DNA of 64,000 nt. Source: Pseudomonas sp. RIT-PI-S (GTDB lineage Bacteria > Pseudomonadota > Gammaproteobacteria > Pseudomonadales > Pseudomonadaceae). The DNA is taken from contig NZ_JANZKJ010000021.1 in the NCBI RefSeq assembly GCF_025642975.1, positions 1 to 64,000 on the forward strand, in the 5' to 3' direction. The position numbers and the translations under genes are program-made. Numbering within the stretch: position 1 is the stretch's first letter; each line of letters opens with the position of its first letter. Of the stretch, positions 36,776-45,354 are shown piece by piece. The notes under the pieces are model-generated. The model did no database searches and was not told the DNA's origin. It worked only from the letters and a program-made list of their open reading frames with translations.

Positions 36776-36995
36776 CCTGGCTGAGTAGCCTGCCGCCCGT
36801 TTGACTTTGCCACTTTTGGGGGCTGTGTCAGATCTCCCAAAGCCGGTTTTTGTTACGAAATGAGGTGCGCTGAACCGAGAATTTCCTACGGCCAGGAAGC
36901 CGACGGGCGACTGGAAATTGAATGGCTTGAAGCAAAACATTAAATAAAACTCAGCTACCGTTATGGATCCCAATAAGCCATTAACGGACTAAATC
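36776..36995 (+). other. AT-richer spacer between the two RTX genes
   Basis: These 220 bases drop clearly in GC relative to the surrounding genes, especially 36900-36995. They hold a candidate promoter (36918-36946) for the second RTX gene. The reverse strand reads FYLMFCFKPFNFQSPVG over part of it, but no intact gene or family was recognised; it may be a remnant. Confidence 0.45.
36918..36946 (+). promoter_or_regulatory. Candidate sigma-70 promoter for the second RTX gene
   Basis: TTGAAT, 17 bases, TAAATA, ending 49 bases before the ATG at 36996. Good spacing and a fair match, in an AT-rich stretch. Confidence 0.45.
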
Positions 36996-39080
36996 ATGGC
37001 GACCCACAACGCTTCTACTGCCTCCCATATCGTTCGCAGCAGCCCCGGCACTGTCAGTGTCGATCTCACAGGGTTGCTGGATGACAACCAAAGCATCACC
37101 CTGCAGCTGGATGGCAAGATCCTTCTCGGGGGATATAGCCAGCACCTTGAATATGGCTATCAGGGCGCTCCGGGCGAAGAGAGCTACGCCTACGACCTCG
37201 ACCATTCTGTGGTACGCCTGAATGCCGACGGCAGCCTGGACACAAGCTTTGCCCAAGGTGGGGTAGATATCGTGCCCGCAGGATTGCTGCCGGACTGGAT
37301 GGACGAAACCATGACCGTTCAGGCCAATGGCAAGGTGCTTGCCGCCACCGCCGTGGATGACGGCTTGAGAGTCCAACGCTTCAACAGCGACGGCACCCTG
37401 GACACCACCTTCGGTACCGGTGGCGCCATCATCGTCAACGTTACCCATGACTATCGGGGCGTCGAAGTCACCGCCAATACCGATGGCACGCTGTACATCA
37501 GCGCGCGCGGGACAAGCCAAGCCACGGTCACCAAAGTCGACAGCAACGGCGCGCTGATCGGCGGCTTTGGCGACAACGGAGCGTTGATCCTCGACGTAGT
37601 GGACAGTGCACACGCCATCGGAGACATTTCTACTCACGTACAGGCCGACGGCAGCGTGCTGTTGGGCTCGATTTACGAGGTGCAGACCCCCACCGTGCCG
37701 CCCTCGGGTAACGTGCAGGTGACGCAGGTGTACACCTTGCAGCACTTCACCCCGGACGGCGAGCTGGATACCCGTTTCGGCGACAACGGTATCCTGTACT
37801 TCGATCCAGCTCTGGGCCTGAGATCGGACTCGGCAGTGACCATGCAAGCCGACGGCAAGATCATCGTGGTAGGCCATAGCCTCAGCGACCCATTCGGTGT
37901 GGTCATTCGGCTCAATGCCGACGGTTCCTACGACAGTTCCTTCGGCACTGGTGGCAAGGTCACCTTCGATTCCGATACCGCGGCGTCGGTCGCCGTGCTG
38001 CCCGATGGCAAGATCCTGGTGGCCGGCCTGCGCGACGGTGACTTCGGCATCACCCGCTTCAACGCCGATGGCAGCGTCGATACCAGCTTCGGTAGCCCAG
38101 ACGGCAAGCATCACGTGGACGGCTACAACGGCGAGGACATTCTGCGCGGAACAGGTGCTGCGGAAATCATCCATGGGCTGGCCGGCGACGACGTATTGCA
38201 AGGCAATGGCGGCCGCGACGTGTTGCTGGGTGGCGATGGCGCAGACATCTTCCGCTTCACCCACGTGAGCGACAGTTACCGCACCGCCACGCAGAACGGC
38301 AGCGACCGCATCCAGGACTTCGACGCCAGCCATGACCGGATCGACCTCATTGGCCTGGGCTTCACCGGTATCGGCGATGGCCACCACGGCACCCTTGCCG
38401 TGCAAACCAGCGCAGACGGTACCCGCACCTACCTTAAAAGTTTCGATGCCGACGCCTCCGGTCAGCGGTTTGAGCTGGTGTTTGACGGCAACCTGGCGGG
38501 GCAGCTCAACAGCACCAATGTGGTATTCACCGCGCCTACTGTCGAAGGAACCGCCGGCCGGGATGTGATCGCCGGCTCTGCGCTGTCGGAGATCATCTTC
38601 GGGGGCGCGGGCAACGATCGCATCAATGGCGGCGCCGGGGCTGATGTACTGATAGGCGGCGCTGGTGCCGATGTATTGAACGGCGGTGACCGAGCGGACA
38701 TCTCCCTGCGGACCGACCACGAGAACGGGGACATTTTCCGTTACACCTCTACCGACGATAGCTACCGGACCGATAGCCAGAGCTTCGTTGACCTGATCGT
38801 TAACTTCGCCACCCACAGCGATAAGCTCGATATTTCCGCCTTGGGCTACACGGGCTTCGGCGACGGTACAGGCACCACCCTCAAGGTGGCGTACAACAGG
38901 GAACTGGACCGTACCTACCTCAAGGACCTGGACGCGGATGCCCAGGGCCATCGGTTCGAAATCGCATTAACGGGGAACTGGGTCGGTGAGTTTGCTGACA
39001 ATGACGTGGTATTCGCGCCCGCAGTGGACGTCAGCCTGGTAGGGGTAGCGACCGCCGACCCGGACCATCCAGTGGTGTGA
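36996..39080 (+). CDS. Delta-60 repeat and RTX protein with two AlgE-like R-modules
   Basis: The 694-residue protein has an N-terminal half (about 20-370) of delta-60-type repeats with the recurring pattern RxNxDGSLDTxFGxGG (for example LNADGSLDTSFAQGG, FNSDGTLDTTFGTGG, LNADGSYDSSFGTGG), likely a beta-propeller. Two R-modules follow: about 378-512 (GLAGDDVLQGNGGRDVLLGG then RFTHVSDSYRTA) and about 515-680 (GGAGNDRINGGAGADVLIGG then RYTSTDDSYRTD). These are closely related to the modules of the preceding gene. The C-terminus (VDVSLVGVATADPDHPVV) resembles that gene's end and is a plausible type I secretion signal. There is no signal peptide and no epimerase domain. Probably a calcium-folded secreted or surface protein; the role is unknown. 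Confidence 0.8.
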   Translation: MATHNASTASHIVRSSPGTVSVDLTGLLDDNQSITLQLDGKILLGGYSQHLEYGYQGAPGEESYAYDLDHSVVRLNADGSLDTSFAQGGVDIVPAGLLPDWMDETMTVQANGKVLAATAVDDGLRVQRFNSDGTLDTTFGTGGAIIVNVTHDYRGVEVTANTDGTLYISARGTSQATVTKVDSNGALIGGFGDNGALILDVVDSAHAIGDISTHVQADGSVLLGSIYEVQTPTVPPSGNVQVTQVYTLQHFTPDGELDTRFGDNGILYFDPALGLRSDSAVTMQADGKIIVVGHSLSDPFGVVIRLNADGSYDSSFGTGGKVTFDSDTAASVAVLPDGKILVAGLRDGDFGITRFNADGSVDTSFGSPDGKHHVDGYNGEDILRGTGAAEIIHGLAGDDVLQGNGGRDVLLGGDGADIFRFTHVSDSYRTATQNGSDRIQDFDASHDRIDLIGLGFTGIGDGHHGTLAVQTSADGTRTYLKSFDADASGQRFELVFDGNLAGQLNSTNVVFTAPTVEGTAGRDVIAGSALSEIIFGGAGNDRINGGAGADVLIGGAGADVLNGGDRADISLRTDHENGDIFRYTSTDDSYRTDSQSFVDLIVNFATHSDKLDISALGYTGFGDGTGTTLKVAYNRELDRTYLKDLDADAQGHRFEIALTGNWVGEFADNDVVFAPAVDVSLVGVATADPDHPVV

Positions 39081-39108
39081 GGTTTCGGCTACCTGTTTGT
39101 TGCATCTG

Positions 39109-39150
39109 GCAACGCCTGCGAACCGTGCCACCCCGGTTCGCGGGCGTTGC
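39109..39150. terminator. Strong hairpin between the RTX gene and the convergent lipoprotein gene
   Basis: GCAACGCCTGCGAACCG pairs with CGGTTCGCGGGCGTTGC (17 positions, one wobble) around an 8-base loop, 16 bases before the convergent stop. No T run follows. It could end both transcripts, or be a REP-like element. Confidence 0.6.
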
Positions 39151-39165
39151 CCGTTCCCGTAGCCT

Positions 39166-39726
39166 TCAACGCGGTGGGTATTGCTGCAGCAGGCGGGCGA
39201 CGGCCTGGCGCAGCTTTTGCGCGCGCTGTTCGGGGTCCGCGTTGTCATCGGTGACTACCTGCTCCTGGCTGGCCCGCCACACCAGTTTGCCATCGCGGCC
39301 ATCGAGCAGGTCCAGCTGCAGTGTGGCGACCCGGTAATCCACGCTGCGGGTTTCATTCCAGCCCTGGCCGATCCAGGGCCCTCCCCAGGCCGGGCCCCAA
39401 GGGCCGCCATAGCTGGTGGTGATCTGCTGCTGGCGGTTGTCCACGATCAGCCAGGCTTGCACTTTCAGGTCTGGCTTGCCGCCCTGCGCCTGGCGCAGGC
39501 CGCGTTGGTCGAGCTGTTCGGCCACCGCCTGGCGCAGCCGCTGCTCGGTCAGGTCACTGCGCACGCGGGGATCATCCGGGCGGTACTGCAAGGCGGGCTC
39601 CTGCCAGCTCCAGCTGCGATAGGCAGCAAAATCCCGAGTGGTGTCGTAGTCGCGGTTGGGGCGTTCGGTCTGGCAACCGCCTAAGGCCACGGTCAGGGTG
39701 CAGATGAGCAGTAGCGGGGCACGCAT
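39166..39726 (-). CDS. DUF4136 lipoprotein
   Basis: The 186-residue protein has a lipoprotein signal (MRAPLLLICTLTVALGGC; lipobox LGGC) and a DUF4136 domain with DFAAYRSWSWQEPALQYRPD, QLDQRGLRQAQGGKPDLKV and a C-terminal QLDLLDGRDGKLVWRAS stretch. It would be anchored in a membrane by Cys18. The family's function is unknown. GGAGG lies five bases before the start. It is adjacent to a second DUF4136 gene reading the same way, a tandem pair probably born by duplication. Confidence 0.88.
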   Translation of the reverse strand: MRAPLLLICTLTVALGGCQTERPNRDYDTTRDFAAYRSWSWQEPALQYRPDDPRVRSDLTEQRLRQAVAEQLDQRGLRQAQGGKPDLKVQAWLIVDNRQQQITTSYGGPWGPAWGGPWIGQGWNETRSVDYRVATLQLDLLDGRDGKLVWRASQEQVVTDDNADPEQRAQKLRQAVARLLQQYPPR

Positions 39727-39743
39727 GAAAACCTCCACTGAAG

Positions 39744-40346
39744 TCAGCTTGGGGGATAGGTGGCGAGCGCGCGGCCCACCGCGGCCCGTAGGGCGTCGAC
39801 CTGTTGGCTTTGGCTGCCTTGGGCCGCGGTGTCTGCCGCGGCAGCCCAGACCTCCTGGCCGGTCACGCCGTCGAACAGGTGCAGCCGCACCACCATGACC
39901 TGGATCTCGTAGGTCCGCACCGTTGGCGGCCCGCCGTAATAGCCATAGGGGCCGTAAGGTCGGTAACCGGGCCCGTAATAAGGGTCGTAGTTATCTTGCA
40001 CCTGCTGCAGGCGGCGCTCCTGGCGCAGCTCCACCGCCACTCGCAGGTCGGCCGGGGCGTTGCGGGCAGGGCGCAAGCCACGTTGATCAAGGGCGGTGCT
40101 TACGGCTTCGGCGATCTGTTCGGGGGCAGCCCAGGTAGTGCCGCTGGGTAGCTGATTGTTGACCCAGCTCCAGCTGCGATAACGGCCGTAGTCCCGCGGT
40201 GCGGCGGGGTAGGCGCTGATATCCAGCGTTTGCGCCGCGGCTGCTGGAGCCGGCGGCAGAGGCAGTGAGCTGGCCACGTAGGGGTTGGGCCCCTGGCAGG
40301 CGGCTAAAAGGAGGCAACTGAGCAAAGCGGCAAGGCGGCAGTGCAT
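39744..40346 (-). CDS. DUF4136 lipoprotein, tandem paralog
   Basis: The 200-residue protein starts MHCRLAALLSCLLLAACQGP (lipobox LAAC) and has the same core as its neighbour: DYGRYRSWSWVNNQLPSG, ALDQRGLRPARNAPADLRVA and LHLFDGVTGQEVWAAA. A Tyr/Pro/Gly-rich insert (YDPYYGPGYRPYGPYGYYGG, about residues 125-144) distinguishes it. The reading frame extends 79 codons upstream but the lipoprotein signal fixes the start at 40346. It is 17 bases from its paralog and probably co-transcribed. Function unknown. Confidence 0.88.
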   Translation of the reverse strand: MHCRLAALLSCLLLAACQGPNPYVASSLPLPPAPAAAAQTLDISAYPAAPRDYGRYRSWSWVNNQLPSGTTWAAPEQIAEAVSTALDQRGLRPARNAPADLRVAVELRQERRLQQVQDNYDPYYGPGYRPYGPYGYYGGPPTVRTYEIQVMVVRLHLFDGVTGQEVWAAAADTAAQGSQSQQVDALRAAVGRALATYPPS

Positions 40347-40374
40347 GAGGGGTTCTCCGGGCGTCGAGGCCCTT

Positions 40375-41124
40375 TCAGCAGGGCCTGCATATCCAGTGCA
40401 GGTAGCGCCCCAGCCCGGCAAAGGCCGGATGGCGCCGGTATTCGAGCTCCATGGACACCAGATCGGTACTGCTGGCCTTGGCCTGGAATTCGGCCGGCAT
40501 GTAGTCATGAAATACCCGCACCCCACTACGGCATTCGACCCGCCAGGCATCGGCGAGTTGCGCTTCCAGTTCGCGCGGGTCAAGGGGCATCTGTGGGGTG
40601 AGGCTCTGCTTCTCGCCAGCCAGGTTGTTCTCTCTCAGCTTGCGAAAGTGGCCCTTGAGCAGGTTGCGGTACACCAGCGCATCGCGGTTATAGAACGCCA
40701 ACGACAGCCAGCCTTCCGGCGCCACCCAACGGGCCAGGGCGGGGAAGATCGCGGTGGGGTCGGCCAGCCACTCCAGCACGGCGTGGCACAGCACCAGGTC
40801 ATAGGGCTCACCGGGTTGTTCGGCAAGCTCTTGCCACGACGCTTGAATAAAGGTGCCTTCCAGGCCCGCTTCAAGGAAGCGCTCGCGGGCAGCGGCCAAC
40901 ATCGGCGCGGCCGGCTCGGCGAGGGTAACCCGATGCCCCTGGGCCGCCAGCCAGGCGCCCATGTGGCCCAGGCCGGCACCCACGTCCAGCACCCGCAGTG
41001 GCCGCGCGGGCAGGGCCTCGAGTAGGTCCGCTTGCAGCACGGCCAGGCGGATGGCTCCCTTGGCCCCGCCGTAGATCTTCTCGGCGAAGCGTACGGCCAG
41101 CTCGTCGAAATGGCGGTCTTTCAT
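40375..41124 (-). CDS. cmoM: tRNA 5-carboxymethoxyuridine methyltransferase
   Basis: The 249-residue SAM-dependent methyltransferase starts MKDRHFDELAVRFAEKIYGGAKG, a recognisable CmoM/SmtA opening. It contains VLDVGAGLGHMGAWLAAQGH (about 45-64) and the later FYNRDALVYRNLLKGHFRKL stretch that is distinctive for the family. CmoM methylates the cmo5U carboxyl of tRNA wobble uridines to give mcmo5U. Its start overlaps the stop of the upstream MazG-like gene by 4 bases (ATGA). Confidence 0.9.
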   Translation of the reverse strand: MKDRHFDELAVRFAEKIYGGAKGAIRLAVLQADLLEALPARPLRVLDVGAGLGHMGAWLAAQGHRVTLAEPAAPMLAAARERFLEAGLEGTFIQASWQELAEQPGEPYDLVLCHAVLEWLADPTAIFPALARWVAPEGWLSLAFYNRDALVYRNLLKGHFRKLRENNLAGEKQSLTPQMPLDPRELEAQLADAWRVECRSGVRVFHDYMPAEFQAKASSTDLVSMELEYRRHPAFAGLGRYLHWICRPC

Positions 41125-41426
41125 CGGGCGAACCGCCGTTCACTGTCGGCGAGCTTGGCGCTTACCACCTGGTTCATGTCCAACCCCAACTCGCTGCATA
41201 GCAGCAACAGGTAGAGCACCACGTCACCGATTTCTTGGCCGGCATGCGCCAACTGTTCAGCAGGCAGCTCGCGGGACTGCGCTTCGTTGAGCCATTGGAA
41301 GATCTCTACCAGTTCGGCCATCTCTACACTGGCGGCCATTACAAGGTTCTTGGGGCTGTGGAAGGGTTGCCATTGGTTGGCGTCGCGAATGCGGTGCAGG
41401 CGCGTGGTCAGTTCTTGCAGGTTCAT
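41121..41426 (-). CDS. MazG-like nucleotide pyrophosphohydrolase
   Basis: The 101-residue protein MNLQELTTRLHRIRDANQWQ shows the all-alpha NTP pyrophosphatase pattern. VEMAELVEIFQWL (about 35-47) carries the ExxE metal ligands and HAGQEIGDVVLYLLLLCSELG (about 62-82) carries the ExxD ligands. It belongs to the short MazG/RS21-C6 (dCTPase-like) group and probably hydrolyses a non-canonical or excess dNTP. The frame is open upstream but GGAGAG before the ATG at 41426 marks the start. It is translationally coupled to cmoM. Confidence 0.85.
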   Translation of the reverse strand: MNLQELTTRLHRIRDANQWQPFHSPKNLVMAASVEMAELVEIFQWLNEAQSRELPAEQLAHAGQEIGDVVLYLLLLCSELGLDMNQVVSAKLADSERRFAR

Positions 41427-41472
41427 AGGCCTCTCCTGGAGGCCCATAGCTTCAGCGGGTCGCGGCCTGGAA

Positions 41473-42054
41473 TCAAGCACGCAGCAGTGCGGCGACGGAT
41501 GAAATCGCCAGCAGCAGGGCCAGGCCACGGTTCAGCCAGCGCATTTGTGCTGGGCTGTCGAGCCAGCGCGAGGTACCCACGCCCAGCAGCGCCCAGGCGC
41601 TCATGCAGGGTAGCGACACCAGGAAAAACGCCAGGCAGAGCGCGTTCAACGGTTGCCCCTGCGCGGTGAACACGCCCACGACCGCCAGAGCCATCAGCCA
41701 GGTTTTCGGATTCACCCATTGCAGCAGGGCCGCGCCGAGCAGCCCGAGCTCTCGAGCGTTGTCCTGTTGCGCCGCCCTTGGCGTGACCGGGGCAGTGAAG
41801 ATTTGCCAGGCGAGCCAGAGTATCCATGCCAGCCCCAGGGCACTCATTACCGGCCTCACCCCTGGCAGCACCAGCAAAGCGCTGCCGGCACCGGTCCCTG
41901 CCAGCCAGACGACCAATGCGGCGCCGGCACAGGCACCGAGGATGATCGGCACGCAGGCGCGCCAGCCGCGTCTCGCGCTGGTGCTCAGCACGATCAGGTT
42001 GGTTGGCCCGGGGGTGATCGAGGCCACGAAGGCAAAGAGGATAAAGGCAAGCAT
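41473..42054 (-). CDS. LysE family exporter
   Basis: The 193-residue protein has five or six membrane helices and the LysE/RhtB opening FAFVASITPGPTNLIVLSTSARRG (about 7-30). The conserved QWVNPKTWLMALAVVG (about 112-127) is also present. These carriers export amino acids or derivatives; the substrate is not predictable. It is next to an AraC-type regulator on the same strand, 89 bases downstream of that gene's stop, a common pairing. Confidence 0.9.
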   Translation of the reverse strand: MLAFILFAFVASITPGPTNLIVLSTSARRGWRACVPIILGACAGAALVVWLAGTGAGSALLVLPGVRPVMSALGLAWILWLAWQIFTAPVTPRAAQQDNARELGLLGAALLQWVNPKTWLMALAVVGVFTAQGQPLNALCLAFFLVSLPCMSAWALLGVGTSRWLDSPAQMRWLNRGLALLLAISSVAALLRA

Positions 42055-42143
42055 GGGACGGCCCTGAAGAAGAATCAGCAGCCAGTGTGAGGAGGCGCTA
42101 GTGCTGCGTCTCGAAGGCTTGTGCAGCCCTTGAAGCAGGGGGG

Positions 42144-42974
42144 TTAGGCGCCGAGCAGGTAGCGTTGATACGCGCCAGGGCTGATCCCGTAAGCCCGGCG
42201 GAACCAGCGGCCCAGGTGGCTCTGATCGGCAAAGCCCAAGCGGATGGCCACCTCCGAAGGCTGGGCCCCGGCGGCCAACAACCGCCGCCCGCGGCTCAGG
42301 CGTAGTTGGATCAGCCAGGCATGGGGCGCCAGGCCGTAAGCCGCCTTGAATGCCCGGGTCAGGCGAAAGCGGTCGGTGCCGCAGGCACTGGCCAGCGCCT
42401 GCAGGCTGATGTCTTGCTCATGGTGGTCAACCAGGTAATCCCGTGCCCGCCTGGCCACGACAGGGGCGCGCGCATCTACAGGCAGCCGTTGCGGCCAGCG
42501 TAAATGGCCGGCTAGGCGTTCGAGCAGGCCATCGAGGGCGATATCTCGCACCATGCGTACTTCTTTTTGATGCAGGGCATTGAACGCGAACAGCAGCGCT
42601 TGGGCCAGGCCGGGGTCGTCGTGGAGCACGCTGCCGATGCCAGGCAGCACCCCTCCTGGGCGGTCACCGAACAGCCCGCCCAGGGATTGCTCCAGCCAGG
42701 CGGGTTGCAGGTGCAGCATCCGGTAGGTGAAGCCGTCGGCGCTAGGGGCGTCGCCGTCATGAATGTCCCCCGGTTCCAGCATGAAGATCCTGCCGGGGGT
42801 GCTGTCGTGGCGAACCTTACGGCTGTTGAAGCGTTGCACGCCCTGCTCGGTGATCCCGATCAAGTAAGTGTCGTGCCAGTGCGGGTCATAGGCGTGCACA
42901 TGCCCGGGGAAATGGGCATGCAGGGTTTCGATGCCGGTTTCCCGGTCGTGGGCGAGGTTGATCCAGTTGTTCAT
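42144..42974 (-). CDS. AraC family regulator
   Basis: The 276-residue protein has an N-terminal cupin-like AraC ligand domain (HVHAYDPHWHDTYLIGITEQG, about 24-44) and a C-terminal double helix-turn-helix (about 170-275). The DNA-binding part reads ISLQALASACGTDRFRLTRAFKAAYG, then SEVAIRLGFADQSHLGRWFRRAYGISPGAYQ. It likely controls the downstream LysE exporter. The ATG at 42974 is chosen; the frame extends 30 codons upstream without a family-like sequence. Confidence 0.9.
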   Translation of the reverse strand: MNNWINLAHDRETGIETLHAHFPGHVHAYDPHWHDTYLIGITEQGVQRFNSRKVRHDSTPGRIFMLEPGDIHDGDAPSADGFTYRMLHLQPAWLEQSLGGLFGDRPGGVLPGIGSVLHDDPGLAQALLFAFNALHQKEVRMVRDIALDGLLERLAGHLRWPQRLPVDARAPVVARRARDYLVDHHEQDISLQALASACGTDRFRLTRAFKAAYGLAPHAWLIQLRLSRGRRLLAAGAQPSEVAIRLGFADQSHLGRWFRRAYGISPGAYQRYLLGA

Positions 42975-43030
42975 GATCGGCAAAGACAGCGGCGGCGTTG
43001 GCGCAGTTACCCACAGCCCGCCGCCGTTGG

Positions 43031-43906
43031 CTAGAAGGTTTGTGCAGTGCCTGGCGGCGACCATTCCCCAGACAGGTAGGTAGAACCGTCACGCCCCGCC
43101 AAGCGGAACTGCCCACTGGAGCCTGCCACGCTGGCGCTCAACACGGCTTCGGCAGGCAGTGGCAGGGGCTTGTCGAACGCCACGCGGATGTCCAGCGGCG
43201 CCGCCGGGAGATGCCCCTCGAGCCCCGCCAGTGCCCTGGCTTTCGTCCACATGCCCGGGGCAATGGCCTGATCGAAGCCAAACAGCCGAGCGGCCATGGC
43301 GCCCAGATGGATAGGGTTAAGGTCACCAGCGACCCGGGCATAGCGCCGGCCCACGTCGGCAGGCACCGGCCAGTGGCTCACCTCTTCTAGCGGCAGCAGG
43401 GTGTTTGGCACCAGCTCTGGCTCCGGCACGCCGTCCAGGTGCAAGTCGCGGCATAGCAGCAGGCTTCGCTCTTCCCATAGCGGGCCCAAGGCATCGTCCA
43501 TTCGGGTGACGAGGGTGAAGGTCGCGCCCTGCGCATGAGGCTGCAACTGCTCGACGTGCACGCTAGCGCATACCCGGGCGATGCCGCCCAAGGGGCGCCA
43601 CGTACGGATGTCGTTGCGCAGCTGCACCAGGCCCAGCAGGGGCAATGGGAAATCAGCGTCAGTCAGCAGCGCCAGCTGTAGCCCAAAGGCCATGACGTGT
43701 GGGTACGTCGGCGGCAGCAGGGGGCTATCGGCATAACCACAGAGCGCTCGGTAGGCTTTGACCTTTTGCGGGTTGGGCGACAGCCAGGCGCGTAGCCCTT
43801 GGCTGGGCAACAGGCGCCCTAATACTTTGTTGCGGCGCAGTGCGGCGCGGCTGTACAGGGCCGCCACCGGTGGTGGGGTATCAAGCAGTTGCCAGGCGAG
43901 GGTCAT
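43031..43906 (-). CDS. MaoC-like acyl dehydratase
   Basis: The 291-residue protein is a two-hotdog MaoC/hydratase. Its C-terminal half has VGRRYARVAGDLNPIHLGAMAARLFGFDQAIAPGMW, the hydratase-2 motif with the catalytic Asp and His of DxNPIH. It would hydrate or dehydrate enoyl/3-hydroxyacyl thioesters. It starts one base after the stop of the FabG4-like reductase, so the pair forms an operon like fabG4-htdX of mycobacteria, making a reductase and dehydratase couple. GGAG lies seven bases before the ATG. Confidence 0.88.
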   Translation of the reverse strand: MTLAWQLLDTPPPVAALYSRAALRRNKVLGRLLPSQGLRAWLSPNPQKVKAYRALCGYADSPLLPPTYPHVMAFGLQLALLTDADFPLPLLGLVQLRNDIRTWRPLGGIARVCASVHVEQLQPHAQGATFTLVTRMDDALGPLWEERSLLLCRDLHLDGVPEPELVPNTLLPLEEVSHWPVPADVGRRYARVAGDLNPIHLGAMAARLFGFDQAIAPGMWTKARALAGLEGHLPAAPLDIRVAFDKPLPLPAEAVLSASVAGSSGQFRLAGRDGSTYLSGEWSPPGTAQTF

Positions 43907-43907
43907 A

Positions 43908-45260
43908 TCAAGCTCCCATAAAACTTTGGCCGCACACACGCAGCACTTGCCCGTTGAGCGCTGCCGCGCCGGGTTGGGCCAGCCAGGCCACGGCTTCGGC
44001 CACATCTTGGGGTTGGCCGCCTTGGCCGAGCGCACTCATGCGCCGGCCCGCTTCGCGCAAAGCGAACGGCATGCGGTCAGTCATGTTGGTTTCAATGAAC
44101 CCCGGCGCCACCGTCACGATGCTGCCGCCCTGGGCAGCCAAGGGCTCGGCCATGGCCTCGGCGAATCCGATCAGCCCGGCCTTGGCGGCTGCATAGTTCG
44201 CTTGCCCGCGGTTGCCCGCGATGCCGGTGACCGAGCTCAATAGAACGATGCGGGGCGCCGGGCCAAGGGCCTTGTGCTCGATCAGAGCCTGAGTGAGGCG
44301 GAGTGGGGCCTCCAGGTTGACCGCGATGACCGGGTCCCAGAATTCAGGCGTCATATTGGCCAGGGTTTTATCCCGGGTGATGCCGGCGTTGTGCACCACG
44401 ATGTCCACGCCTTCAGGCAGCGCGGCCAACAACTCGCTCGCCGCCTCGCTTGAGGTGATGTCGAGGTTGAGCGCGCTTGCGCCCAGCCGTGCCGCCAGCG
44501 CGGCCAACTCTGCGTGGGCCTGGGGCACATCGAGCAGCACAACCTTAGCGCCATCGCGGGCCAGGGTTTCGGCGATGGCGGCGCCAATACCCCGTGCTGC
44601 GCCAGTCACCAAGGCACGTTGCCCTTCGAGTGGGCGGGGCCATTGGGTGGTGTGGACAGCAGCAGGCCGTAGGGTCAGCACTTGGCCGCTTACATAGGCG
44701 CTTTTAGGCGACAACAAAAAGCGCAGCGCACCTTCGACCTGGTCCTTGGCTCCTTCGGCCACATACAACAACTGCGCGGTGCCGCCGTCGCGCAGCTCCT
44801 TGGCCAGGGAACGGCTGAACCCTTCGAGTGCCCGCTGAGTGACCCGGGCGATGGGGTCGCTCAGCGCTTCTTCTGCCGTGCCGAGGATGACCACCCGTGC
44901 GCAGGGCTCCAGCGCACGTAGCAAAGGCTGGAAGAACGCCATCAATTGCTGCAGCTCTGCAGGGGTGCGCAACGCGCTGGCATCGTAGACCACGGCCTTG
45001 GGCCGTTGCCCTTGGTCTTGCGACCAGGCCGGCGTGGCGGGGTCCAATGGCGGCACGCTATAAACCGCTTCGGCAAAGCCTGCGGCCCAGCCTGCGACGT
45101 CAATGGCCAACGGCCCGCCGCCTACCAGCAATGCCCCTTCGACTTCGCGTTGCCGCTGGCTATGCCATCGCTCCAGCCGGGCAGGGCTCGGCAGCCCCAC
45201 CGCGCCGACGATGCGCCGGCCGAGTTCGGAGTTGGCGAAGCGGACATAGGGGTCGGCCAT
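43908..45260 (-). CDS. High-molecular-weight 3-oxoacyl-thioester reductase (FabG4-like)
   Basis: The 450-residue protein has an N-terminal Rossmann-like domain without a clear catalytic site (about 1-205, MADPYVRFANSELGRRIVGA). A C-terminal short-chain dehydrogenase domain (about 210-450) has RALVTGAARGIGAAIAETLA, HNAGITRDKTLANM, LLSSVTGIAGNRGQANYAAA+K (Ser, Tyr, Lys) and the ending LNGQVLRVCGQSFMGA. This double layout is that of HMwFabG/FabG4, which reduces long-chain 3-oxoacyl-CoA with NADH. Start at 45260 (ATG); the upstream open stretch lacks similarity. It is followed immediately by the MaoC-like gene. Confidence 0.9.
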   Translation of the reverse strand: MADPYVRFANSELGRRIVGAVGLPSPARLERWHSQRQREVEGALLVGGGPLAIDVAGWAAGFAEAVYSVPPLDPATPAWSQDQGQRPKAVVYDASALRTPAELQQLMAFFQPLLRALEPCARVVILGTAEEALSDPIARVTQRALEGFSRSLAKELRDGGTAQLLYVAEGAKDQVEGALRFLLSPKSAYVSGQVLTLRPAAVHTTQWPRPLEGQRALVTGAARGIGAAIAETLARDGAKVVLLDVPQAHAELAALAARLGASALNLDITSSEAASELLAALPEGVDIVVHNAGITRDKTLANMTPEFWDPVIAVNLEAPLRLTQALIEHKALGPAPRIVLLSSVTGIAGNRGQANYAAAKAGLIGFAEAMAEPLAAQGGSIVTVAPGFIETNMTDRMPFALREAGRRMSALGQGGQPQDVAEAVAWLAQPGAAALNGQVLRVCGQSFMGA

Positions 45261-45354
45261 GGTGGTTCTCCATGCTGAGGTACAGCATCGGACACGATGC
45301 CCCGTTAGCCGTTCGATCCACCAAGCGAACCGCCGCACCCGTTGGTCGCGCGCT

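Noticed and set aside
36981..38951. 656-codon open frame opposite the second RTX gene
   Set aside because: The repeat structure of the sense strand produces a long antisense frame; no ribosome site or domain.
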